Positions 40,908-49,324 of a stretch of DNA of 54,443 nt are shown one piece after another (the stretch's first letter is position 1; every line of letters starts with the position of its first letter). The stretch comes from Clostridium sp. CAG:413 (GTDB taxonomy: Bacteria > Bacillota > Clostridia > Oscillospirales > Acutalibacteraceae), in assembly GCA_000431775.1 (NCBI GenBank), contig FR888233.1, positions 59,621 to 114,063 of the forward strand. Direction: 5' to 3'. Position numbers and translations under genes: made by a program. Under the pieces are notes generated by a model. That model did no database searches and was not told where the DNA came from. It saw only the letters and a program-made list of their open reading frames with translations.

Positions 40908-41192
40908 ATGCTTCACAGAGGGAAAATAGAAAAAACGCTCAAGCCCTCGCAGCGTAAGAGCATCACGGAGTTCGCGAGCCACTTCGGCTCTGGGCTGAGC
41001 TATGAGGAAAAGGTGCGTAACAAGCGCATTATTTCCGCCGTGCTGACCGCAGTGGGGATCCTGCTGCTCATCGCCGTCGGCTACTTTATAACCGATGTGC
41101 TGATAAGAGTGACGGAGGCGCCCGTCGAGCAGACGGCGGCAGCTATAAACTTTTTTGACCGTGGCTTCGCAAGCGGCGCACGGCTGTTCTAA
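40908..41192 (+). CDS. Small single-pass membrane protein in the Rnf-like operon
   Basis: 94 residues from the ATG at 40908 (AAGAGG site). Residues 1-40 are basic and cytoplasmic (MLHRGKIEKTLKPSQRKSIT). One membrane segment (about 41-66, IISAVLTAVGILLLIAVGYF) and a short outer tail with NFFDRGFASG follow. I do not recognise a family. It starts 10 bases after rnfA and ends 12 bases before the GH13 gene. Its position makes an accessory Rnf-like subunit plausible; it is not RnfG, which is longer and carries a flavin motif. Confidence 0.7.
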   Translation: MLHRGKIEKTLKPSQRKSITEFASHFGSGLSYEEKVRNKRIISAVLTAVGILLLIAVGYFITDVLIRVTEAPVEQTAAAINFFDRGFASGARLF

Positions 41193-41204
41193 GGAAGCAG
41201 AGAA

Positions 41205-43058
41205 ATGGATTTTATCCCCTATAATTCAAGATTGACATATCACAAAAGCCCGTTCGGGGCGGTGCGTGAGGGCGAGCGGGTGACTATGCGGATAGTCCTG
41301 CCCCGCAGCCTCGGCTGCACCGGCGCGAGCCTTATCATCGACTCGGACGGCGGCAGCAGCCGCGTTTATCCCATGACGTGGGAGCGCATGGAGCGCACCG
41401 ACGAGGAGTGGTGGCGGGTGACCTTCACCGCCGAGCGCGAGGGGCTTTATTGGTATCGCTTCGCTGTCGCAAGGCGTGACGGCGGCAAGCTGATAACCTG
41501 CTTTGAGAATTCTACGGGCAGGATCTCGCCGGACGGCACGAGCTTCCAGCTCACGGTCTATTCGGCGGATATGACGACGCCCGACTGGATCAAAGGCTCG
41601 GTCATCTATCAGATATTCCCCGACCGTTTCAATTTCTCGGGCAAGGAGAAAAAGAATATCCCCGCCGACCGTGTTATCCGCTCCGATTGGGGCGGCAGAC
41701 CACTCTGGGAGCCTGACTCCGAGGGCAGGATCGACCGCTACGATTTCTTTAAGGGCGACCTCAAGGGAATTGAACAGAAGCTCGACTATCTCGAGAGTCT
41801 CGGCGTCGGCTGCATATATCTGAATCCGATATTTGAGGCGCAGTCAAATCACCGTTACGACACCGCCGACTATGAGCGGATTGACCCCCTGCTCGGCACT
41901 GAGGCGGATTTCCGCTCGCTTTGCCGCAATGCAGAGAAGAGGGGCATACGCATCGTGCTTGACGGCGTATTCAGCCACACGGGCGCTGACAGCGTTTATT
42001 TCAATAAAAACGGGCGTTACAAGAGCCCCGGAGCATACAACAGCGAGGCTTCGCCCTATTATGAATGGTATAAATTTAAGCATTACCCCGACGATTACGC
42101 CTGCTGGTGGGGCGTCGATATCCTGCCCGAGGTCGATGAGGAGAACGAGAGCTATCTTCGCTTCATAGCAGGGGAGGGCGGCGTGCTCCGTAAGTGGCTA
42201 AGGGCGGGCGCATCCGGCTGGCGGCTCGACGTTGCCGACGAATTGCCCGATAAATTTCTCGACCGGCTGAGGCTTGCCGTCAAGGCGGAGAAACCCGACG
42301 CATATATCCTCGGCGAGGTCTGGGAGGACGCCTCCAACAAGATAAGCTACGGCGAACGCCGCCGATATCTGAGAGGGGCGCAGCTCGACTCGGTGATGAA
42401 TTACCCCTTTGCGCGCTTGATGACCGACTTTGCGATAAGCGGCAAGGCGGAGGGCTTCAACGACACGGTCGAGCAGATATGCGAGAACTACCCCAAGCCC
42501 TCGGTGGACTGCCTGATGAACCATATCGGCACTCACGACACCTGCCGCATACTTAATATGCTTGCGACGGGCGGGGAGTATCACTCCGACCCGAGGGAGC
42601 GCTATGCCGGCGGGCTGACCCCCGAGCAGGCGGAGCGCGGCAAACGGCTGCTGCGGATGATATCCGCCGTGCAGTTCACCCTGCCGGGCGTGCCCTGCGT
42701 CTATTACGGCGACGAAGCGGGCATTGACGGCGGCGTTGACCCCTTCAACAGGGGCTGTTACCCGTGGGGCAATGAGGATGAGGAGCTTATCGCCCACTAT
42801 AAATTCCTCGGCAGGCTCAGAAAAGAGCATCCCGTATTCAAAGAGGGCGAATTCGTGCCCGTTTCGGCGGCTCTCGGCTGCGTTGCCTTTGAACGCAGGG
42901 GGGAGGGCGAGCGGATAATGACCGTTGCCAACCGCAACGAGCACCCGATAGTCTATGTGCTGCCCGAGGAGGGCTGGAGCTCCCTGACGGGGGAGAGGAT
43001 CGGCGGGCGTGAGCTTTATCTCGGCGCCGAGAGCACGGCAATTTTGATTTTTCGGTGA
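41205..43058 (+). CDS. GH13 family alpha-amylase/neopullulanase-type glycoside hydrolase
   Basis: 617 residues, no signal peptide, so probably cytoplasmic. An N-terminal immunoglobulin-like domain (about 1-120) precedes the catalytic barrel. GH13 motifs: VIYQIFPDRF, DLKGIEQKLDYLESLGVGCIYLNPIFE, LDGVFSHTG, GWRLDVADE with nucleophile Asp342, LGEVWED with acid/base Glu371, and IGTHDT with Asp445 (a THD variant of NHD). The C-terminal beta domain follows. Such enzymes cut maltodextrins, pullulan or cyclodextrins taken up by the cell. It begins 12 bases after the small membrane protein and overlaps the next gene, so transcription is probably shared. Confidence 0.94.
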   Translation: MDFIPYNSRLTYHKSPFGAVREGERVTMRIVLPRSLGCTGASLIIDSDGGSSRVYPMTWERMERTDEEWWRVTFTAEREGLYWYRFAVARRDGGKLITCFENSTGRISPDGTSFQLTVYSADMTTPDWIKGSVIYQIFPDRFNFSGKEKKNIPADRVIRSDWGGRPLWEPDSEGRIDRYDFFKGDLKGIEQKLDYLESLGVGCIYLNPIFEAQSNHRYDTADYERIDPLLGTEADFRSLCRNAEKRGIRIVLDGVFSHTGADSVYFNKNGRYKSPGAYNSEASPYYEWYKFKHYPDDYACWWGVDILPEVDEENESYLRFIAGEGGVLRKWLRAGASGWRLDVADELPDKFLDRLRLAVKAEKPDAYILGEVWEDASNKISYGERRRYLRGAQLDSVMNYPFARLMTDFAISGKAEGFNDTVEQICENYPKPSVDCLMNHIGTHDTCRILNMLATGGEYHSDPRERYAGGLTPEQAERGKRLLRMISAVQFTLPGVPCVYYGDEAGIDGGVDPFNRGCYPWGNEDEELIAHYKFLGRLRKEHPVFKEGEFVPVSAALGCVAFERRGEGERIMTVANRNEHPIVYVLPEEGWSSLTGERIGGRELYLGAESTAILIFR

Positions 43059-43066
43059 ATCATATT

Positions 43067-43948
43067 ATGAGAAGACCTAAGAATATCAGCTTCAGGACCG
43101 ACAAGAAGTCCGACAGAGCCTCGCTGCGGCGGCTTACGCTTATCGTGGCGGCGGGGGCGGCGTTTGTGCTGCTCGCTTCGTGCCTTGTCATTCTGAGCAA
43201 AAACGATTTCAATGTTAAAAGCGCCATGGGCGTGAATATAGAGACCGAGAGCTCGACCTCATCCGAGAAAACGGAGATAAAAGTCGCCGAATCCGACAAG
43301 CTCTATTTCCTCTGGTGTGCAAGCTCGGATAAAAAGACGACCCGCTTTGCGTGGCTCGTGCGGGTGCGTATGCCCGAGAGAGCCGTGGGCATTTGCCCCG
43401 TGTCGCCCGCAACGGCAGTCGAGCTTGACGGCGGCGAGAGCCTGACGCTCAACGATATCTTTGCCCGCTACGGCGAGAAGCGGCTGCTTGAGGCGGTCGA
43501 GGACTACACCGGCAGGCAGGTCGACCGCTATGTCGCCTCGACCGATGAGAGCTTCAAGTCGATGATAAATTACTTCGGCGGGGTGACCGTCAACGTCCCC
43601 GACCAGATAGAATACAGGGGCGATTTCACGCTCATCCTCGTTAAGGGCAGGCAGAATATGAAGGGCGACACGCTCTTCAAATACCTGCGCTATCTGGGGC
43701 TTCTCGGCGACGCCGACGCGCAGGAGCAGGTGCTTGCGGATATCCTCGGCAGCGTTTTTAAGCCGCAGAACGCAGGCAGGCTCAGCAATATTTTTTCCAA
43801 ATTTTCAAATACACTCAATACGAATGTTACGATAGTTGATTTTTCACAGGCCGAGAACGGCATAAGGGCAATATTGGACGGAGGAATGGAGATAACGGCG
43901 GCAGAGTCCTGCGAGGAGCTGCTGAACCAAAAATATAAGAGGAAATAA
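43067..43948 (+). CDS. LytR-CpsA-Psr (LCP)-like membrane protein, divergent
   Basis: 293 residues from the ATG at 43067; a GTG at 43055 overlaps the upstream stop. Basic N-terminus, one membrane segment (about 20-44), then an extracellular domain. The pattern AVELDGGESLTLNDIFARYGEKRLLEAVEDYTG, FGGVTVNVPDQI and RQNMKGDTLFKYLRYLG...DADAQEQVL follows LCP proteins, which attach teichoic acids or other glycopolymers to peptidoglycan. The usual IPRD catalytic motif near the start of the domain is altered (VRMPERAVGI), so activity is uncertain. Sits between GH13 and a transglutaminase-like gene. Confidence 0.75.
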   Translation: MRRPKNISFRTDKKSDRASLRRLTLIVAAGAAFVLLASCLVILSKNDFNVKSAMGVNIETESSTSSEKTEIKVAESDKLYFLWCASSDKKTTRFAWLVRVRMPERAVGICPVSPATAVELDGGESLTLNDIFARYGEKRLLEAVEDYTGRQVDRYVASTDESFKSMINYFGGVTVNVPDQIEYRGDFTLILVKGRQNMKGDTLFKYLRYLGLLGDADAQEQVLADILGSVFKPQNAGRLSNIFSKFSNTLNTNVTIVDFSQAENGIRAILDGGMEITAAESCEELLNQKYKRK

Positions 43949-43950
43949 TA

Positions 43951-45135
43951 ATGAAAAAAAGATTGCTTGTAATTGCTGTGCTGCTCATGGCGGCGTTCGT
44001 GTGCATAACCGTGCTGAACGGCATGGATACGGAGCTGTCGCCGAGCGAGCCTTCGGGCAGCGGCACGGCAGCAACCGACACGGCGGATATAAAGCCGAGC
44101 AGCAAGGGCAGCCCATATAAATTCTATTTTGAGCGGCTGACCCCGGTCGAGAAGCGGGCGTATAACGCTATAATCGAAAAAATATACGATATGCCAGAGC
44201 GGATAGCCGTGCCGAAGATAGACGGCAAGGAGCTTGACAATGTCTTTTCGGCGCTGCTTTTTGACAACCCCGACCTTTTCTTCCTCGGCAGGAAGTGCGC
44301 CGTCGAGACCCGCATGTGGTCGACCTATTTCTCGGTCGATTATATCACCGACAAGGCCGATCTGGCCGATATGAAAGCACAGCTTGAGCGGGAATGCGAG
44401 ACGTTTGAGCAGACCTTGACCGACCCCGATAATCAATGGCGCGCCGAGCTTGAGATACACGACTATGTCATAGATAAATGCGAGTATCACGACCCCGAGG
44501 GCGACCTTATTTATTCATCCTCCTACGGCGCGCTGGTCGACGGCCGGGCGGCGTGCGAGGGCTACTCCAAGGCGGTGAAGCTGCTGCTCGACAGGGCGGG
44601 GATAGAGAATGCGCTGATAAGCGGAGTTTCCGAGAACGGCGAAGGCTCCGGCGGAGCGCATATGTGGAATATCGTCAATATCGGCGGCGATTATTATCAC
44701 TTAGACTGCACCTGGGACGACACTGTCAGCGACGACGGCGGCAAGCTGCGGATGTATACCTACTTCAACCTCAGCGACGAGATGATAAGCGGCACTCACA
44801 GGGATTTTTCATATAATTTCGGCTGCAAATCCACCGCCGAAAATTATTATATCAAAACGGGCACATATTTTGAGAGCTATTCCCGCTCGTCGGAGAGCAG
44901 GCTCACGGATATCATCACAAAGTCCGTCAAAAACAGCAGATATCAGATACAGCTGCGTTTCGCCGATAAGAAGTCATATGACGGCGCGGTGGCGGATCTG
45001 ATTAAGGGCGAGCGGATATACGAGGTGCTGACCGATGCGGCCAAGCGCGTCGACACGCCGATCTCCGCCGAGTCGATAGGCTATTATGAGAATCCGGCGC
45101 AAAAGGTGCTCACTCTCGTGATAAGGGAGAAATAA
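43951..45135 (+). CDS. Exported transglutaminase-like (cysteine protease-fold) protein
   Basis: 394 residues. An N-terminal hydrophobic segment (about 4-24) exports or anchors it, then a Ser/Thr/Pro-rich linker. The core has the transglutaminase triad: Cys202 in RAACEGYSKAVKLLL, His237 in AHMWNIV and Asp252 in HLDCTWDDT. Bacterial members are mostly proteases or peptidoglycan-associated enzymes. The start is 2 bases after the LCP-like stop, so it is co-transcribed. No lipobox. The last 90 residues are of unknown fold. Confidence 0.88.
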   Translation: MKKRLLVIAVLLMAAFVCITVLNGMDTELSPSEPSGSGTAATDTADIKPSSKGSPYKFYFERLTPVEKRAYNAIIEKIYDMPERIAVPKIDGKELDNVFSALLFDNPDLFFLGRKCAVETRMWSTYFSVDYITDKADLADMKAQLERECETFEQTLTDPDNQWRAELEIHDYVIDKCEYHDPEGDLIYSSSYGALVDGRAACEGYSKAVKLLLDRAGIENALISGVSENGEGSGGAHMWNIVNIGGDYYHLDCTWDDTVSDDGGKLRMYTYFNLSDEMISGTHRDFSYNFGCKSTAENYYIKTGTYFESYSRSSESRLTDIITKSVKNSRYQIQLRFADKKSYDGAVADLIKGERIYEVLTDAAKRVDTPISAESIGYYENPAQKVLTLVIREK

Positions 45136-45189
45136 GACGGCCGCCGCAAAAGTGTGACGGCAATACTGAATGAAAAGAGGACGGACTTC

Positions 45190-45753
45190 ATGGATAAACA
45201 GAGGATAGAGGCTGCGGTCAGGGAGATACTTATCGCCATCGGCGAGGATCCCGACAGAGAGGGGCTTGTCGAGACCCCTTCACGGGTCGCAAGGATGTAT
45301 GAGGAGATATTCGGCGGCCTTGAGGACGACCCGACCCGCCATCTCAAGCTCTTTGACGAGAGCAGCGAGGAGATGGTGGTCGTGCGAGATATCCCGCTCT
45401 ATTCAATGTGCGAGCATCATCTGATACCGTTCCTCGGCAAGGCGCATATCGCCTATATCCCGTCCGACGGCATGGTGATCGGGCTGTCGAAGCTCGCAAG
45501 GATAGTCGACTGCTTTGCAAGGCGGCCGCAGCTACAGGAGAGGTTGACCTCTCAGGTGGCAGATTTCCTCTATGAGAATTTGCAGCCGATGGGCGTTGCC
45601 GTTGTGATCGAAGCGGAGCATCTGTGCATGACGATGCGCGGCGCAAGAGCATCGGGCGCGAAGACGATGACCTCGGCGCTCAGGGGCACGATGAGGAGCA
45701 ACGCCAAGACAAGGGCGGAGGCCATGTCTTTACTTACGGAGGGCAACAGGTAA
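45190..45753 (+). CDS. folE: GTP cyclohydrolase I
   Basis: 187 residues from the ATG at 45190. Motifs: [54 protein letters not shown] with zinc-binding Cys and His residues, [25 protein letters not shown] and LCMTMRG with the third zinc ligand. It makes dihydroneopterin triphosphate from GTP, the first step of folate synthesis. The stop overlaps the next start by one base (TAATG). Confidence 0.97.
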   Translation: MDKQRIEAAVREILIAIGEDPDREGLVETPSRVARMYEEIFGGLEDDPTRHLKLFDESSEEMVVVRDIPLYSMCEHHLIPFLGKAHIAYIPSDGMVIGLSKLARIVDCFARRPQLQERLTSQVADFLYENLQPMGVAVVIEAEHLCMTMRGARASGAKTMTSALRGTMRSNAKTRAEAMSLLTEGNR

Positions 45754-46589
45754 TGTTCAGAGCAGGCAATTTTGAGCTCCCGCTCGGGGAGAGAACATAT
45801 GTGATGGGTATTCTGAACTATACCCCGGATTCTTTCTCGGACGGCGGGCTTTACAATACACCGGAGGCGGCGCTCGAGCGGGCGCTCGCCATGCAGGCGC
45901 AGGGGGCGGATATCATCGACCTCGGCGCAAATTCAACACGCCCCACGGCGAGGATAATCTCCGCCGCAGAGGAGCTGGAGCGGATAACCCCGGCGCTCGA
46001 GGCGCTGAAAGAGCGGCTCGATATCCCCCTCTCGGTCGATACGTTTTACCCCACCTGCGCCGAGGCTGCGCTTAAGGCGGGTGCGTCGATGATAAACGAT
46101 GTCAGCGGCGAATTCAACACCGATATGGCGGCGCTCGCCAAGAAATACCACGCCGGCTATGTGGTGATGCATAACCCCAGCGGGGCGGGCACGGTCAAGG
46201 AATACAAGGACGGCGTTGTCTGCGACGTGAGGGATTTCTTTCTCGATTCACTGCGACTTGCCGCCGAATGCGGCCTGCCGAGAGAGCAGCTATGCCTCGA
46301 TATCGGCATAGGCTTCAGCAAGAGCACAGAGGATAATTTCGAGCTTATCCGTAGGCTCGAATGGCTCAAATTCAAGGATATAGCCCTGCTTGTTGCCGCC
46401 TCCCGCAAGAGGTTCATAGGCGAGGCGAGCGGCGAAGCGAACAGCGCCCTGCGTGACAGCGGCACAGCAGCGGTCGATACCGCAGCGATAGCGGGCGGCG
46501 CGGATATAATAAGAGTTCACGACGTGGCGGGAGCCGTTCAGGCGGCGAGAGTTGCGGACGCCATATACAGAGGGGCAGCCAATGGATAA
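45753..46589 (+). CDS. folP: Dihydropteroate synthase
   Basis: 278 residues from the ATG at 45753. Motifs: MGILNYTPDSFSDGG (residues from about 18), DIIDLGANSTRP, PLSVDTF, INDVSG, VVMHNPSG and AASRKRFIG. It joins p-aminobenzoate to the pterin and is the sulfonamide target. Overlaps folE by one base and folB by eight, so the operon is tightly coupled. DLGANSTRP is a mild variant of the usual DIGGESTRP. Confidence 0.96.
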   Translation: MFRAGNFELPLGERTYVMGILNYTPDSFSDGGLYNTPEAALERALAMQAQGADIIDLGANSTRPTARIISAAEELERITPALEALKERLDIPLSVDTFYPTCAEAALKAGASMINDVSGEFNTDMAALAKKYHAGYVVMHNPSGAGTVKEYKDGVVCDVRDFFLDSLRLAAECGLPREQLCLDIGIGFSKSTEDNFELIRRLEWLKFKDIALLVAASRKRFIGEASGEANSALRDSGTAAVDTAAIAGGADIIRVHDVAGAVQAARVADAIYRGAANG

Positions 46590-46956
46590 AATAATCGTTA
46601 AAGGGCTTAAAATATTCGCTTACCACGGCGTAAACGAGGAGGAGAAGATAAACGGCCAGAATTTTATTCTGGATATCGACTCCTATCTCAGCCTCGCCGT
46701 GCCGTGTGAGAGCGACAATGTGGAGGATACCGTCAGCTACGCCAAGATAATCAAGACGGCAACTGCGATATTCGTTTCACAGAAGGACGACCTTATCGAG
46801 CGCGCGGCTCAGAGGGTCGCCGTCGGGCTGCTCGAGAGCTTTGAGCGGATAGACAGCGTCAGAGTGATGCTCAAGAAGCCCGACGCGCCGATAAAAGCGG
46901 ATTTCGAATATGCAGGCGTTGAGATATACAGAGAGCGAAAGGATGTTATAAAATGA
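46582..46956 (+). CDS. folB: Dihydroneopterin aldolase
   Basis: 124 residues. Motifs: KIIVKGLKIFAYHGVNEEEKINGQNF with catalytic residues in the YHGV region, VEDTVSYAKI, LIERAAQRVA and VRVMLKKPDAPI near the end. It cleaves dihydroneopterin to 6-hydroxymethyl-dihydropterin. The ATG at 46582 lies within the end of folP and the stop overlaps folK (ATGA). Confidence 0.95.
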   Translation: MDKIIVKGLKIFAYHGVNEEEKINGQNFILDIDSYLSLAVPCESDNVEDTVSYAKIIKTATAIFVSQKDDLIERAAQRVAVGLLESFERIDSVRVMLKKPDAPIKADFEYAGVEIYRERKDVIK

Positions 46957-47453
46957 GTGAAGCGGTAATTGCGCTCGGCTCGAATATGGGCAACAGAATT
47001 GAGAATATCAACGCTGCCGTAAGGGCGATAGCGAAGCTACCTCATGTTAAGATAGTGAAGGCTTCCTCCGTCTATGAGACCGACCCCGTCGGAAAGGAGG
47101 ATCAGGAGCGCTTCTACAACGCTGCGCTGCTGATAAACACCGATATATCGCCCGCCATGCTGCTCGGCGGCTGCCTCGGCATCGAGGCGGCGATGGGCAG
47201 GGTCAGGACGGAGAAAAACGGCCCGAGGATAATCGACCTCGACCTCATACTCTATGAGAATTTCAAGAGCGAAAGCTACGACATGACCCTCCCGCACCCG
47301 AGGGCGCTCGAGAGAGCCTTTGTGCTTGCTCCGCTGCTCGACCTTTACCCCACGGGCAGGGCGCCGGGTATGCTCTTCGGCCCGCATCTCAGGGATATGG
47401 GGCTTGACGGCGTTGACAAGACCGAGAAAGAGATAATCATTCCTATTTATTGA
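46953..47453 (+). CDS. folK: 6-hydroxymethyl-dihydropterin pyrophosphokinase
   Basis: 166 residues. Motifs: VIALGSNMGNRIENINAAV, VYETDPVGKEDQERFYNAALLINTD, GRVRTEKNGPRIIDLDLILY and LPHPRALERAFVLAPL. Adds pyrophosphate to hydroxymethyl-dihydropterin for FolP. Fourth gene of folE-folP-folB-folK. Confidence 0.96.
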   Translation: MSEAVIALGSNMGNRIENINAAVRAIAKLPHVKIVKASSVYETDPVGKEDQERFYNAALLINTDISPAMLLGGCLGIEAAMGRVRTEKNGPRIIDLDLILYENFKSESYDMTLPHPRALERAFVLAPLLDLYPTGRAPGMLFGPHLRDMGLDGVDKTEKEIIIPIY

Positions 47454-47465
47454 CGGAGGCGTGAA

Positions 47466-47648
47466 ATGGCCGGTTCATCAATTTGCGACAACTGCGCTTA
47501 TTATGACTATAACGAAGAATACGACGAGTACGAGTGCCTTGTGAACCTCGATGAGGACGAGCTCTATCGCTTCATGGAGGGCGGCGCCAACGAATGCCCG
47601 TATTTCAACCCCTATGACGAATACAAGGTCGTAAAAAAGCAGAATTGA
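47466..47648 (+). CDS. Small four-cysteine protein, DUF6472-like
   Basis: 60 residues, starting MAGSSICDNCAYYDYNEEYD, with a GGAGG site before the ATG. Four cysteines (CDNC, one at YECL, one at ECPYF) suggest a small metal-binding site. The rest is very acidic and ends YDEYKVVKKQN. The pattern fits the Firmicutes family DUF6472; this is recognition from memory, unsearched. It follows folK by 12 bases and ends at a terminator, so it is the last gene of the fol transcript. Function unknown. Confidence 0.85.
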   Translation: MAGSSICDNCAYYDYNEEYDEYECLVNLDEDELYRFMEGGANECPYFNPYDEYKVVKKQN

Positions 47649-47657
47649 GTGCAAAAT

Positions 47658-47700
47658 AAAGCGGTCTGACGGCAAAATGCCGATCAAGGCCGCTTTTTTT
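47658..47700 (+). terminator. Terminator of the fol operon
   Basis: Outer stem AAAGCGG / CCGCTTT with an inner hairpin CGGCAAAATGCCG, then seven T. Confidence 0.8.
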
Positions 47701-47819
47701 ACAAATTGTTTATCTTTAGGCAAAAAATTCGCTAAAATGCTCTTTTATTTTATAAATAAGAGTGATATAATATATCCGATTATGTGCGTCCAAGACGCAG
47801 ACTGAAACGGGAGGAAAAA

Positions 47820-48530
47820 ATGACTGATATTATTTCCGTAAAAAACCTCAGCAAGTCATACGGCAGCCATCAGGTGCTGTCCGATGTGTCTTTCAGCTTT
47901 GAGGGCGGCCAGATCATCGGCCTGCTCGGCCCCAACGGCTCGGGCAAAACTTCGCTTATCAAAATACTTACCGGCCTTATCCACGATTACTCGGGCGAGG
48001 TGCTCATAGACGGCAACAAGCCCGGCAAGGTCTCCAAGGCCGAGGTAGCCTATCTGCCCGAGAAGACCTATCTCGCCGATTGGATGCGCTCCATCGACGC
48101 GATAGAATACATGGCTGATTTCTACGCCGATTTCGATAAAGAAAAGGCGCTGCGTATGCTCGAGGGCTTCCAGCTCCCGCCTAAACAGAAGATAAAGACC
48201 ATGTCAAAGGGTATGCAGGAGAAATTGCAGCTTCTGCTCGTGATGAGCAGGAACGCAAAGCTCTATGTGCTCGACGAGCCTCTGGGCGGCGTTGACCCGG
48301 CGGCAAGGGAATTTATCCTCGACACAATAATGATGAATCACCCCGAGGGCTCGACCGTCCTCATTTCGACCCACCTCATCTACGATGTGGAGAAGATATT
48401 CAATTCCGTGCTTATGATAGGCAGGGGGCAGGTGCTCGTCAAGGCAAAGACCGAGGAGATAACCGCGTCCGGCAAGACCATAGAGGAGCTTTTCAAGGAG
48501 GTGTTCGGCCATGCTTGGCAAGTTAATTAA
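47820..48530 (+). CDS. ABC-2 type transporter, ATP-binding subunit
   Basis: 236 residues from the ATG at 47820 (GGGAGG site). Walker A GLLGPNGSGKTSL (about 35-47), a degenerate signature MSKGMQEKL, Walker B LYVLDEPLGGVD and switch His in STHLI. The YxlF/YtrB-like group of small ATPases that pair with membrane subunits such as the next gene. Overlaps the permease gene by 20 bases. No GntR-type regulator adjoins it, which is often present with these. Confidence 0.92.
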   Translation: MTDIISVKNLSKSYGSHQVLSDVSFSFEGGQIIGLLGPNGSGKTSLIKILTGLIHDYSGEVLIDGNKPGKVSKAEVAYLPEKTYLADWMRSIDAIEYMADFYADFDKEKALRMLEGFQLPPKQKIKTMSKGMQEKLQLLLVMSRNAKLYVLDEPLGGVDPAAREFILDTIMMNHPEGSTVLISTHLIYDVEKIFNSVLMIGRGQVLVKAKTEEITASGKTIEELFKEVFGHAWQVN

Positions 48531-49323
48531 GAATGAATTCAAGGCGAATTCCCACAGCATAGGCATGATATATATAGTCGCCGCCGTAGCGGTGGCGCTC
48601 ATGGCGGCGTCCTACATAGCGGATGTCACATGGATAAGCGCAATTGCCACGATAGTGCTTATAGCGGCGGGCTTCATCGCCGTTGTCGTCACGTTTGTTT
48701 CCGTTATTTCAAACTTCCAAAAAACGCTCTACGGCCCTCAGGGCTATCTGAGCTTCACGCTGCCCGTTTCGAGCGGTCAGCTCCTTGCGGCTAAGGCGAT
48801 AACCTCTTTCGCATGGATGCTGCTCAGCTACCTTGTAGCGATAGGCATATTCATCGGCGTTTATCTCTACGCCACGGCAATGGTCGGCGAGGATGTTAAA
48901 ATGGCTATCGACATGATGATGACCATGTTTGACGGCATCCCCTCAAAGGGCACCATCAAGCTCGTGCTGCTGCTCGTCGCCCTCGCGGTATTCATCCAGA
49001 TAGTCGTGCTTATCGCTCAGCTCTATTTTGCCATAACCCTCGCGAATACCAGAGCGCTTCAGAAGCTCGGCGGATTTGCGGCTGTTATCGTTTTCTTTGC
49101 TGTATTCATCGTTATGCAGGTCATCAGCGTGCTGCTCTCGCAGTATGTGCCGCTCTCGATAGTCCTCACGAGCGAGGGGCTGTTCTACAGCACCACCTCC
49201 ACCATGGCGGACCCGCTCGGCCTCAGCTTCGGCATAGCGGGCATGATATTCAACGTCCTTTGCTCCGCCGCTCTTTTCTGGGGCACGGCAAAGCTGATGA
49301 ATACAAAGGTCAATATCAAGTAA
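48511..49323 (+). CDS. ABC-2 type transporter, membrane subunit
   Basis: 270 residues with six hydrophobic segments (about 20-40, 48-70, 95-120, 150-175, 185-215, 240-262). The GFYGPQGYLSFTLPVSSGQLLAAK-like region (YGPQGYLSFTLPVS) marks this permease group. Starts inside the end of the ATPase gene, so the two are coupled. Substrate unknown; such pairs often export drugs or peptides or answer envelope stress. Confidence 0.88.
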   Translation: MLGKLIKNEFKANSHSIGMIYIVAAVAVALMAASYIADVTWISAIATIVLIAAGFIAVVVTFVSVISNFQKTLYGPQGYLSFTLPVSSGQLLAAKAITSFAWMLLSYLVAIGIFIGVYLYATAMVGEDVKMAIDMMMTMFDGIPSKGTIKLVLLLVALAVFIQIVVLIAQLYFAITLANTRALQKLGGFAAVIVFFAVFIVMQVISVLLSQYVPLSIVLTSEGLFYSTTSTMADPLGLSFGIAGMIFNVLCSAALFWGTAKLMNTKVNIK

Positions 49324-49324
49324 T

